Shown one piece after another: positions 17,937 to 26,037 of a stretch of 64,000 nt of DNA. The notes under the pieces were generated by a model. That model had not been told where the DNA came from. It did no database searches and saw only the letters and a program-made list of their open reading frames with translations. Source of the DNA: Lacunisphaera limnophila (lineage in GTDB: Bacteria > Verrucomicrobiota > Verrucomicrobiia > Opitutales > Opitutaceae). The first letter of the stretch is position 1; every line of letters begins with the position of its first letter. Both the position numbers and the translations under genes were made by a program. Location: the NCBI RefSeq assembly GCF_001746835.1, contig NZ_CP016094.1:3239501-3303500 (forward strand), given 5' to 3'.

Positions 17937-20764
17937 GGCGGCTGACTTGGGTTGGAGGTGGCGGACGATTCGGCCTCCGCGAGGTCCGCCCGGTTGAGCG
18001 GGTCGACGGAGTGGTAACCGAAAGTTTTCAGGAGGTCGGCGGGCGGTCGCGCCGCCGCGGCCAGACCGGCGAGCCGGGCGGACACCGCCGCAGGCTCCAG
18101 CAGGCGCCAGTCATGGCTGCCCGGGGTGAACGGTATGATCCGGGCATAGGCGTCGCGCCACAGTGCCTGGGCCGCATCGTCTTGGCCGGTTGCGCGGGCC
18201 ACGCGGCCGGCGAGGATCGCGACGAGGGCGGCCTCGTGGCGCACCCAGGGATCCGCGCGGTTGTCCTGCAGAAGGCGTTCGAGGATTTCCCGCGCGGCTT
18301 CGAGTGAAGCCCGCGCTGAGGGGAAACGGCCGGCCGCGAAGTCCAACCGGGCGGACTGCCGGTGGGCCGCGGCCAGCAGCCGGGCAAAGTTCAGCGACGC
18401 GGGCTCGGCCGTCGCCAACGGGGTGGCGGCCGCCTGCGCCTCAGCCAGGAGAAGCGAAGCCTCCGTGGTCGAGCCCGCATCGAGGAGAAGCGCGATTTGA
18501 TGCAGGTTGAGGCTGACCAGCGCGGAAAGGCGGGTCCGGTTGCTGCGGTCCTCCGCCACCAGGGCGCGCTGCCGCGTGCTGGCCTCGGCGAACAGCTGCG
18601 CCGCTTCCGCCCGGTGTCCCTGGACAGCGAGCACGCGGGCCCGGAAAGTCACGGCATGGATTTCTTCCTGTCGCCAGCGGACTACTGTCGGCTCGTCCCG
18701 CGCCAGCGCGGCGTAGCGGGCGGCCATGGCGGTGTAATGTCCGGCCGCATCCGCGAATCGTCCGTCGCGTTCCGCGACACTGCCCAGCCAGGACGCCACG
18801 TCCGCGAGGCTGTACCGCAGTTCGCCGTCGCCCGGCTGCGCCGCGAGGAGCGGCTCCAGGAGCGCCTGCTCGGCCAGGAAGCCCACCCGCGCGGCGGCGA
18901 GATTGCCGGTGTCGGTGTCGAGCACCGCCAGGTTGTGATGGGCGTAGACGGCCTCCAGCTGGGCGCGGGCCGTCGGCCCCTCGGCGGCGCCGAGGGCGCG
19001 GGCCGTGTCGCGGTAGCGGAGCAGCCACTCCCGCTGGGAATCCCGGTCGCCCCGGCGGCGGGCGGCCAGCCCCAGCCAGAACTCGGCCTGGCCGCGTTCG
19101 AAGAGCATGTCACCGTTGGCCGGGTGGCGGACGGCGAGGGCGGCGGCCCGGTCGAAGGCCGCGGTGAAGGCCTGCCCGGCGGCCGGAAAATCGCCCTGCT
19201 CGAGGCGGACCTCGCCGAGTTGGGTCAGCGCCTTGGCCTGACGGGTCAGTGCGGCGTCGCTCAGGTCGCGCGGATCCAGCGCGGTGAAGTAGGCGAGGGC
19301 CTTGTCGCCGACGGCCGCGAGGGGTTCCAGCCGGCCGGACTTTTGCAACTCCGTGCGGAAATCACCCAGCATGAAGGTCAGCAGGTCCTCGGCCTGGGCC
19401 TGGCGGCGCTGCGCATCGGTGCGGGCGAGGGTCTCTGCCTGCTGCGCGGCCCGCGCGAGGTCGCGCTCGGCGGCGGCCACCTGCTCGGCCGCGCGGGCCC
19501 GGCGGGCCTGCTGCGTGCTGGCGACAATGCCCCCGATCAGGCTGACGGTCACGAGCGCGGCACTGGCACAAGCCAGGCGGTGCCGGGCGGTGAATTTGCG
19601 GAGCCGGTAAACGGTGGAGGGCGGGCGGGCCTCGACGGGTTCCTGGCGCAGGTGACGACGCACGTCCTCGGCGAGGGCGGCGGCGGTGCCGTAGCGCCGG
19701 TCGCGGTCCTTTTCCAGGCAGCGCATCACGATCCAATCGAGGTCCCCGCGCAGGTCCGCCGTCAGCCGCGGGGCGGGGGCGCCACGCAAGCGGGCGACGC
19801 TGCGGCGATCGCTGTCGGTCAGCGTCCCGATGACGGTCGAGGGCCGCGGGGGCTCCACCTCGCGGATGATGCGCCGGATCTCGAGCAGGCCGGCGCGCAC
19901 GAGTTCCTTGGGATCGTAAGGGGGCCGGCCGGTCAGCAGCTCGTAGAGGAGCACGCCCAAGGCATAGACGTCGCTGCGGGTGTCGATGTCGACGTCGCGC
20001 AGCTCGGCTTGTTCCGGGCTCATGTAGGCGGGCGTGCCGACAAGCAGTCCCATCTCGGTGAACAGGCTTTCGTCGCTGAGCCGGCCGGCGGTGGCTTTGG
20101 CGATGCCGAAGTCGATGAGCTTGGGGGCCGGCTGGCCGTCCCGGAGCGCAACGAGGATGTTCGAGGGTTTGAGGTCGCGGTGGATGATGCCCCGTTGGTG
20201 GGCGTGTTGGAGGGCGACGCAGACCCGGGCGAACAGCTCCAGGCGCCCGGCCATGGGCAGGCTGTGTTCGTCGCAAAACCGCGTGATGGGGATGCCCTCG
20301 ACGTATTCCATCACGAAATACGGCCGGCCGGCGGCCGTGGTGCCGGCGTCGTAAAGGCGGGCGATGTCGGGGTGGGTCAGCAGGGCCAGCGTCTGGCGCT
20401 CGCCCTCGAACCGGGCGATGACTCGCTGCGAATCCATGCCGGGCTTGATGACCTTGAGGGCCACGGTGCGTCGCAGGGGCGTGGTCTGCTCGGCCAGCCA
20501 GACCACCCCGCAGCCGCCCTCGCCGAGGCGCTGGCGCAGGGTGTACGGACCGATGACCGTGCCCGGGGCCTCGGTGGCCGGCTCTGGGGGGCGCGCGGTG
20601 ACGGGCTGTTCAAGGAAACTGCGTGCGGCGTCGTGCGCGCCGAGCAGGGCGGTGAGGCGGGCGAGTCGGACCGGATCACCTGCGCAGGCGCGCGCCAGGT
20701 AGGCGGCCCGCGCGGTGGCGGGCAGCTCCAGGGCTTCGGCAAAAATGTCCTCGTCGCGGTTCAA
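17933..20764 (-). CDS. Serine/threonine protein kinase with transmembrane segment and TPR-like region
   Basis: 943 aa from a TTG start at 20764. The kinase domain (about residues 70-350) has all catalytic motifs: GEGGCGVVW loop, VALKVIK lysine, HRDLKPSN, LIDFGIAK and TPAYMSPEQ. One transmembrane helix follows (ACASAALVTVSLIGGIVAS, about residue 395). Then comes an Ala-rich coiled segment and a C-terminal region of about 450 residues of TPR-like helices, probably extracytoplasmic. It lies 68 bases downstream of an ECF sigma gene and ends in an ATGA overlap with the next frame. This order is typical of sigma/kinase pairs in Planctomycetes and Verrucomicrobia, where the kinase may control the sigma factor. 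Confidence 0.92.
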   Translation of the reverse strand: MNRDEDIFAEALELPATARAAYLARACAGDPVRLARLTALLGAHDAARSFLEQPVTARPPEPATEAPGTVIGPYTLRQRLGEGGCGVVWLAEQTTPLRRTVALKVIKPGMDSQRVIARFEGERQTLALLTHPDIARLYDAGTTAAGRPYFVMEYVEGIPITRFCDEHSLPMAGRLELFARVCVALQHAHQRGIIHRDLKPSNILVALRDGQPAPKLIDFGIAKATAGRLSDESLFTEMGLLVGTPAYMSPEQAELRDVDIDTRSDVYALGVLLYELLTGRPPYDPKELVRAGLLEIRRIIREVEPPRPSTVIGTLTDSDRRSVARLRGAPAPRLTADLRGDLDWIVMRCLEKDRDRRYGTAAALAEDVRRHLRQEPVEARPPSTVYRLRKFTARHRLACASAALVTVSLIGGIVASTQQARRARAAEQVAAAERDLARAAQQAETLARTDAQRRQAQAEDLLTFMLGDFRTELQKSGRLEPLAAVGDKALAYFTALDPRDLSDAALTRQAKALTQLGEVRLEQGDFPAAGQAFTAAFDRAAALAVRHPANGDMLFERGQAEFWLGLAARRRGDRDSQREWLLRYRDTARALGAAEGPTARAQLEAVYAHHNLAVLDTDTGNLAAARVGFLAEQALLEPLLAAQPGDGELRYSLADVASWLGSVAERDGRFADAAGHYTAMAARYAALARDEPTVVRWRQEEIHAVTFRARVLAVQGHRAEAAQLFAEASTRQRALVAEDRSNRTRLSALVSLNLHQIALLLDAGSTTEASLLLAEAQAAATPLATAEPASLNFARLLAAAHRQSARLDFAAGRFPSARASLEAAREILERLLQDNRADPWVRHEAALVAILAGRVARATGQDDAAQALWRDAYARIIPFTPGSHDWRLLEPAAVSARLAGLAAAARPPADLLKTFGYHSVDPLNRADLAEAESSATSNPSQPP

Positions 20765-20782
20765 GCAGGGTCGGCTTCGGGA

Positions 20783-20820
20783 CCAATGCGGAATCGGAGG
20801 GGCAAAAGGGCCATCGGGAT
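20783..20820 (-). promoter_or_regulatory. Shared upstream element, copy B
   Basis: The second copy of the element at 17457-17494 (30 of 38 identical). It lies inside the 68-base gap between the ECF sigma stop and the kinase start, ending about 19 bases before the kinase start codon. Both copies have the same orientation and position relative to the downstream gene. The hairpin is weaker here than in copy A. Confidence 0.5.
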
Positions 20821-20832
20821 TTCTTGCGGGGT

Positions 20833-21459
20833 TCAGCCGCGGAGGCGCTGGACTTCGTGGTAGAGCCAGGTGCGGGCGTAGACCCAGTCGCGCTTGGCGG
20901 TGCGGACGGAGATGCCGAGCACCTCGGCGGACTCCTCCAGGGTGAGGCCGATGAAATAGCGTTGTTTCACCAGGTCGGCCTTGCGCGGGTCGTGGGCGGC
21001 CAGGGCGTCGAGCGCGTCGTTGATCAGCAGGAGCTCGCGGTCATCGGTGGCCGCGGCGGGCAGGTCGAAGGCGGTGTCACTGGCGCTGAGTTTCTCGAGC
21101 TGGCCGCCGTGGCGGAGGGCGAGCTTGCGGCGGGCGTTGTCGATGAGGATGCGCCGCATGGCCTCGGCAGCGGCGGCGAAAAAGTGCGCGCGGTTGGCCC
21201 AGGCGGGTTGGTGTTCGCCCCCCAGCCGCAGCCAAGCCTCATGGACGAGGGCCGTGGCTTGGAGGGTCTGGCCCGGCGCCTCGCGGGCCATCCGGGCGGC
21301 CGCGAGGCGGCGCAGTTCGTCATAGACCAGGGGGAGCAGCACCTCCGCCGCCCGCGGGTCGGCCGGGTCAAGCCGCGGGAGAGGGGAGGGAGCTGCGTCG
21401 GGCTGCACGGGCCCGAGCGTGCATGGCCCCGGCGCAACCGGAAGACGAAAATCTGGCAT
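20833..21459 (-). CDS. ECF RNA polymerase sigma factor, TIGR02999-type
   Basis: 208 aa. Region 2 runs from about residue 38 (LLPLVYDELRRLAAARM) and includes TLQATALVHEAWLRL. Region 4 (about 150-205) has DLVKQRYFIGLTLEESAEVLGIS and a DNA-binding helix TAKRDWVYARTWLY. This is the TIGR02999/Sig-70_X6 type. The acidic DAED-like motif of region 2.2 is missing and threonines 65 and 69 lie in its place. No anti-sigma gene is present; a Ser/Thr kinase gene follows. The leading 30 residues are poorly conserved, so the true start may be internal. Confidence 0.92.
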   Translation of the reverse strand: MPDFRLPVAPGPCTLGPVQPDAAPSPLPRLDPADPRAAEVLLPLVYDELRRLAAARMAREAPGQTLQATALVHEAWLRLGGEHQPAWANRAHFFAAAAEAMRRILIDNARRKLALRHGGQLEKLSASDTAFDLPAAATDDRELLLINDALDALAAHDPRKADLVKQRYFIGLTLEESAEVLGISVRTAKRDWVYARTWLYHEVQRLRG

Positions 21460-21546
21460 AGCGCGGAGGTCACATTGTCATCGCCCCGCGCAGGCTTAGC
21501 GCCCAAGCATGGACCCAACACCGCCGGTTGCGGTCCCACCTCCGCC

Positions 21547-23022
21547 ATGAACCTGACCCTTTCTCGATCCAGGCTGCTCATGTCAGCGCTGATCCTGGCC
21601 GTCCTGCTGCTGGTCGCGGCCGTCGCGGCGCGGCTGTTCCTGACCGGGCTTGCCTTTGACGCGGTGCTCAAGCACGCGGGAGCGTCGGAGATCCGGTTTG
21701 AAGTCACGCAGGCATCGCTATGGCAGGTCGTGATGAAGGATGTCGGATTCCTGCTGGACCTGCAGCCGTTCACCGCGGAGCGGGTGTCGCTCGAGCGGGC
21801 GCACTGGTGGACGCCCTCGCTGGGCTCGCTGCGCGTCGAGTCGGCGCGGGTGCCGATCCGCCTCCATGATCCCGCCCGGTCTCCGGCACCCGAACGGAAG
21901 CCGGCGGGGGCGGTGATCCTTCCCTTTGAAGAAATCTCGATCGACGGGCAGGTCGTCATCCAGGCCGATGGACAGGCGGATCAGGCCCTGACGGTCACGA
22001 TTGAGGCCCGGCCGGGGCCGGGAAAAATCTGGGCGGGCAGCGCGCGGGTGAGCGCCCCGGGCTTGGCCGGGCGCGGGGAGGGCACCTACGACTTGGCGTC
22101 CGAAGCTCTGGTTTTCCGGGTGCCGGAACTGGCGCTCGATCTCAAACCCTGGGCCGCGTTTGCGCAGCAGGTCCTGCCGTTGCCCGAGAATGACTGGACG
22201 GTGGAAGGTCAAGTCAGCGGCAGTCTCGAGGGCCGCTGGGCGGACGGGGCGTTGACCGGGACCGGGCGCGTGAGTTGGCGTGACGGCCGGGCAACCTCGA
22301 CCAAGCAGGCCATTACCGCGACCGGCATCGAGGCCGATCTGGAACTTTCTGACTTGGCCCAGCTGGTGGGCAAGGCCGGCACCGTGCGCATCCGCGAAGT
22401 GCAGACGGGCAAGCTCACCCTGAGCGCCTTGGCGGCGGATTTCACGATGGCGGGGATGGATCACCTCACCGTGAACCACGCCACCCTGGAGACGCTGGGG
22501 GGGCGGGTAACCGCGGAACCTTTCCGCCTGGTGCCGAGCCAGGCGGAGTTGGATGCGGTCTTTCGCGTGGAGGGCATCCAGGTCGAGCAGGTGATGGCGT
22601 TGACGGAATCCCTGCCGGCCAAAGCGACCGGACGGGTGAACGGGCGCGTACCGGTGCGCCTCACCAAGGAGGGCTTGCGCCTGGGGACCGGCTGGCTCGG
22701 GCTGATGCCCGGCGTCCAGGCGGAGATCGAATTCAACGCCAAAGGGCTGCTCACCGGCGGGGCATCCGCCGGCACGCCGACCTTTGCGGTGCTGCAAAAG
22801 ATCGAATCCGGCCTGCTCAGGCTGCGAATCAGCGAGTTGCGCCTCGATATCCGCCCGACCGATGCCCCCGAGGGGCGCTCGGCCCAGCTGCACCTGAAAG
22901 GCGAACCGGTCGATCGCGAGGTCAAGGCGCCGGTCATCCTCGATCTCAACGTCAACGGGCCGCTGGAGAAACTCATCAACCTGGGCATGGATTCGCGCTT
23001 GAGCGTCGGAACCAAACCCTGA
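21547..23022 (+). CDS. YdbH-like envelope protein (paralogue 2, with YnbE and YdbL partners)
   Basis: 491 aa from ATG at 21547 (MNLTLSRSRLLMSALILAV), with an N-terminal membrane anchor followed by a long beta-rich domain. The C-terminal third contains KATGRVNGRVPVRLTKEG, the YdbH-like signature. It is paralogous to 13873-15327. In E. coli, YdbH and the lipoprotein YnbE form an intermembrane bridge for lipid homeostasis, with YdbL as a periplasmic helper. The same gene order follows here (23179 and 23382), which supports the assignment. It is divergent from the ECF sigma gene with an 87-base gap. A longer in-frame extension over the sigma gene was rejected. Confidence 0.72.
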   Translation: MNLTLSRSRLLMSALILAVLLLVAAVAARLFLTGLAFDAVLKHAGASEIRFEVTQASLWQVVMKDVGFLLDLQPFTAERVSLERAHWWTPSLGSLRVESARVPIRLHDPARSPAPERKPAGAVILPFEEISIDGQVVIQADGQADQALTVTIEARPGPGKIWAGSARVSAPGLAGRGEGTYDLASEALVFRVPELALDLKPWAAFAQQVLPLPENDWTVEGQVSGSLEGRWADGALTGTGRVSWRDGRATSTKQAITATGIEADLELSDLAQLVGKAGTVRIREVQTGKLTLSALAADFTMAGMDHLTVNHATLETLGGRVTAEPFRLVPSQAELDAVFRVEGIQVEQVMALTESLPAKATGRVNGRVPVRLTKEGLRLGTGWLGLMPGVQAEIEFNAKGLLTGGASAGTPTFAVLQKIESGLLRLRISELRLDIRPTDAPEGRSAQLHLKGEPVDREVKAPVILDLNVNGPLEKLINLGMDSRLSVGTKP

Positions 23023-23048
23023 GCCACCTGACTCAATTGAGGCCAGTT

Positions 23049-23155
23049 AACCATGGATTGCACGATGCCCACGGATCAGCCCTTTCAGTTCCGGTCGCCC
23101 GCCCAAATCGGGCTGGGGTGAATTTAATCCGTGTCCAACCGTGAAATCCGTGGTC
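23049..23155. repeat. Intergenic inverted repeat (CCACGGATTTCACGG type)
   Basis: The left arm at 23049-23079 and the right arm at 23125-23155 are imperfect reverse complements with ACCAyGGATT and CACGGAT words. They lie inside the 156-base gap between the ydbH-like and ynbE-like genes. The dyad could form a long hairpin in the ydbH-ynbE transcript. Confidence 0.65.
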
Positions 23156-23178
23156 AAACCTAGCTGATCTTCCCTTCC

Positions 23179-23376
23179 ATGCACCGTCGCCTGCTCCTTT
23201 CCACCACCTTCGTGCCGCTGCTGCTGGGTGGCTGTCTCAACGTCAAGACCGAGCCCATCGAGGTCAAACCGATCCACATCACGGTGGACGTGAACGTGCG
23301 GGTCGAGCGCGCGCTGGATGACTTCTTCGGCGACCTCGACGAGAAATCCACGACCATCGAACCTTCCAAATCCTGA
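23179..23376 (+). CDS. YnbE-like outer-membrane lipoprotein
   Basis: 65 aa. A lipobox LLLGGC puts the lipidated cysteine at residue 19. The short mature part has the YnbE-like pattern VKTEPIEVKPIHITVDVNV, ending RALDDFFGDLDE. In E. coli the YnbE lipoprotein contacts YdbH by beta-strand augmentation at the outer membrane. The alternating hydrophobic strand PIHITVDVNVRV fits that. It is followed by the ydbL-like gene after 5 bases. Confidence 0.78.
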   Translation: MHRRLLLSTTFVPLLLGGCLNVKTEPIEVKPIHITVDVNVRVERALDDFFGDLDEKSTTIEPSKS

Positions 23377-23381
23377 ACGCC

Positions 23382-23756
23382 ATGCACCGCCTCCGTTTCC
23401 TCACCCTTTTGTTCGCCCTTGGTGTCGTCGCCGTGTCGGCTTTCGCCGCCGAGAGCGCCGCGGACATCCGCCGCCGCATGGAGCAACGCCTGCCGGTGAT
23501 CGACCGGCTCAAAACCGCCGAGACGGTCGGCGAGAACAACCGCGGCCTGCTCGAGGTGCGCGGCGCCGGCGGCGCCGAGGCCGGGGCGGTGGTGGCCGAG
23601 GAAAACCGCGACCGCCAAGCGGTCTACGCCCTGATCGCCAAGGAGACCGGCGCGACCGCCGACTCCGTCGGCCAGGCCCGCGCCAAGCAGATCGCCGCCC
23701 ACAGCCGCGGGGGCGTGTGGGTGCAAGACGCCAGCGGGGCGTGGAAGAAGAAGTGA
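23382..23756 (+). CDS. YdbL-like (DUF1318) periplasmic protein
   Basis: 124 aa with a signal peptide (LTLLFALGVVAVSAFAAES). The mature domain matches DUF1318/YdbL: RRRMEQRLPVIDRLK, GENNRGLLEVRG, EENRDRQAVYALIAKETG and a C-terminal GVWVQDASGAWKKK. In Proteobacteria it is encoded with ydbH and ynbE. The tight 5-base spacing to the ynbE-like gene supports an operon. Confidence 0.85.
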   Translation: MHRLRFLTLLFALGVVAVSAFAAESAADIRRRMEQRLPVIDRLKTAETVGENNRGLLEVRGAGGAEAGAVVAEENRDRQAVYALIAKETGATADSVGQARAKQIAAHSRGGVWVQDASGAWKKK

Positions 23757-23952
23757 TTTTTGGCGGAACCTGACCTCCGGGCAGGTTGGCTTGCGCTGCA
23801 TCACGCCACGCGACCAAGCCCACCCGGCCTGCCGGCCGTAGCCTAGGCGAAGGCTGGAGGTCGGGCTCCACCCCCGGGCAGACCTGCCGGTCGACGCCAC
23901 CCCATAAGGCTGGCCTCGCGGCCCGGCACCTGCTTTCGTCCGCCTTCGACCC

Positions 23953-25224
23953 ATGCCGAAAAACCGTTTCTACAACGCCTTTGACATGCAGGAGTGGGGC
24001 AGCAGCCGGAAGCCCGACTACCGCACCCCTTTCCAGATCGATCGCGACCGGATCATCCACGCGCACGCCTTCCGCAAGCTGCAGTCGAAGACTCAGGTCT
24101 TCCTGAGCGGCGAATACGATTTCTACCGCACGCGGCTCACCCACTCGATGGAGGTCGCGCAGATCGGCCGGTCCATCTGCGCCTGGCTGCTCAGCCGCGG
24201 CGACCCGCTGGGCGACGACTTCTTCATCGACGCGGACCTCGTCGAGGCCAGCAGCCTGTCGCACGACATGGGGCATCCGCCCTTCGGCCACAGCGGCGAG
24301 CGCACGCTGCAGGAGCTGATGAAGCGCCGCGGCGGTTTCGAGGGCAACGCCCAGACACTGCACCTGCTCTGCGAGACCATGTACCAGAACGAGTCCGGCG
24401 TGAAGGGCATGCAGCCCACGCGCGCGCTGCTCGACGGCGTGCTCAAGTACAAGAAGCTCTACACCGAGTTCGCGACCCCGCCGCTCAATCACTTCATCTA
24501 CGACACGCAGGCCCCGGTGCGCGAGTGGGTCTTCGGCGGCGCCCGCATCCCCGGCCCGCTGATGCGCGGCGAGGCGCTCAACGACTTCAAGAGTGTCGAG
24601 TGCCAGATCATGGACTGGGCCGACGACGCGGCCTATTCGCTCAACGACATCGTGGACGGCGTGCGCGCGGGATTCCTGAACGTGGAGCGCGTGGAGCGCT
24701 GGGCGGCGGGTGAGGCCATCGGGGCGTTGGAGCAGCGGCACCTCGACTCGTTCTTTGATGCCGTTCGGAAAGACCGGCTGGAAAACACCTTTTCCAAGAA
24801 GATCGGTCACTTCATCCAGGCCTGCCGGCTGAAGACCCGGGACAATTTCATGGCGGAGAAGACCCACCGCTACGCCTACGACCTCGTCATCGAGGAAACC
24901 GCGCGCGCCGAGGCCGAGTTCTTCAAGAAGATGGCCAACGACATCATTTTCGAGAGCCCGCAACTCGAGCAGCTGGAGCACAAGGCGCGGGTCATCATCA
25001 ACGCCCTCTTTAACGCGATCTGGGAAAACTACGTCCAGCGCAACGAGCGCGTGATCCGGATTTTGCCCACCAATGTCAGCCGGCTGATCGAGACCGAGAA
25101 GACCCAGGACGGGAAGGCCCGCCGGATCTGCGACTTCCTCGCCGGCCAGACGGATGGCATGGTGGTGCGGACCTACCGGCGGCTGTTTGACCCGGAGTTC
25201 GGATCTTTTCGGGACCTAAGCTGA
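23953..25224 (+). CDS. dgt: dGTPase-like HD-domain triphosphohydrolase
   Basis: 423 aa from ATG at 23953. The HD metal site is complete: RLTHSMEVAQIGR near residue 60, then SSLSHDMGHPPFGHSGE near residue 100. The FRKLQSKTQVF segment and the late ADDAAYSLNDIVDG motif are typical of deoxyguanosinetriphosphate triphosphohydrolases (dNTP to deoxynucleoside plus tripolyphosphate). The gap upstream (23757-23952) holds GC-rich repetitive text (GGAGGTCGGGCTCC) and no gene that I can see. Confidence 0.92.
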   Translation: MPKNRFYNAFDMQEWGSSRKPDYRTPFQIDRDRIIHAHAFRKLQSKTQVFLSGEYDFYRTRLTHSMEVAQIGRSICAWLLSRGDPLGDDFFIDADLVEASSLSHDMGHPPFGHSGERTLQELMKRRGGFEGNAQTLHLLCETMYQNESGVKGMQPTRALLDGVLKYKKLYTEFATPPLNHFIYDTQAPVREWVFGGARIPGPLMRGEALNDFKSVECQIMDWADDAAYSLNDIVDGVRAGFLNVERVERWAAGEAIGALEQRHLDSFFDAVRKDRLENTFSKKIGHFIQACRLKTRDNFMAEKTHRYAYDLVIEETARAEAEFFKKMANDIIFESPQLEQLEHKARVIINALFNAIWENYVQRNERVIRILPTNVSRLIETEKTQDGKARRICDFLAGQTDGMVVRTYRRLFDPEFGSFRDLS

Positions 25225-25348
25225 TTTTTCGCGGATCACGCGGATGGCCGCGGATTCCATCAGGTGGAGGGCGGGATGTCCGACGTCGGCGTGTGTGCGC
25301 TCAACCCGTCCGCAGGCCGGGTTCCACCTTTCGATCCCAAGCGGGTGA

Positions 25349-25834
25349 TCAGAGGACCAGTTCCCAATAGCCGACGTCGATCCACTGGTCGAATTTCCAG
25401 CCGACTTCCTTGAAGTGGCCGATCTTTTGGAAACCGAGTTTCTCGTGCAGGGCGATGCTGCCGGGATTGGGAATCGAGATGCCACCGATGAGGGCGTGGG
25501 TCTTGGTCTTCCGCAGGGCCTCGATCAGCGCGGTGTAGAGGATCGTCCCCAGACCGCGGCGGGTGGCGTCGGCGGCCAGGTAGACCGTGGTCTCGAGGGA
25601 GAAGCGGAAGGAGCAGCGGGATTTCCAGCCGCTGGCGTAGCTGTAGCCGAGGACGCGGCCGTTTTCCTCCCACACGAACCAGGGCCGGCCGGTGGCGAGG
25701 ACCTCGGTGATGCGCTGCGCCATTTCCTTGGCGGTGATCGGTTCCTCCTCGAAGGTCACGATCGTGTGCAGGACGTAGTGGTTGTAGATGGCCGTGATGT
25801 CGGCGGCGTCGGCGGGCGTGGCGAGGCGGAGCAT
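25349..25834 (-). CDS. GNAT-family N-acetyltransferase, phosphinothricin acetyltransferase-like
   Basis: 161 aa from ATG at 25834 (MLRLATPADAADITAIYNHYV). The acetyl-CoA-binding region is seen in TRRGLGTILYTALIEAL (motif A, R-x-x-G-x-G/A type) and IPNPGSIALHEKLGFQKIG. The YNHYVLHTIVTFEEEP start and WFVWEENGRVLGYSYA segment are typical of the PAT/MddA subgroup, which acetylates small amines such as phosphinothricin or methionine sulfone. Substrate not predictable. It converges with dgt. Confidence 0.88.
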   Translation of the reverse strand: MLRLATPADAADITAIYNHYVLHTIVTFEEEPITAKEMAQRITEVLATGRPWFVWEENGRVLGYSYASGWKSRCSFRFSLETTVYLAADATRRGLGTILYTALIEALRKTKTHALIGGISIPNPGSIALHEKLGFQKIGHFKEVGWKFDQWIDVGYWELVL

Positions 25835-26037
25835 GGGTGGAGAGATGGCCAAGAATGAATACGAAGCAGCGCGAATGCCAAGGCCGGGTTGGCCATCACC
25901 GACACAGTGGGGTACGGATGGGGACAGGGCAGCGGCGGATGACCGCAGGTGGCGGGCTTGCGACTTCAGTCGCGGCCCAGCGGGAGCCGGGCCCTCCATG
26001 GACCAATTGCAGCGAGGCGGGCGTCGCGAACGGCGCG

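Noticed and set aside
16195-17997. Plus-strand Ala-rich frame across the glycine-rich gene
   Set aside because: It is the complement of glycine codon tracts; the minus-strand frame matches the ALK/LTK-type domain pattern and is better supported.
18362-20863. Long plus-strand open frame opposite the kinase
   Set aside because: Antisense shadow of a gene with all kinase motifs; composition is Gly/Arg/Val-rich without domains.
23757-23952. Possible small RNA between the ydbL-like gene and dgt
   Set aside because: The text is GC-rich and partly repetitive (GGAGGTCGGGCTCC) with no promoter or terminator pair that would support a separate transcript.
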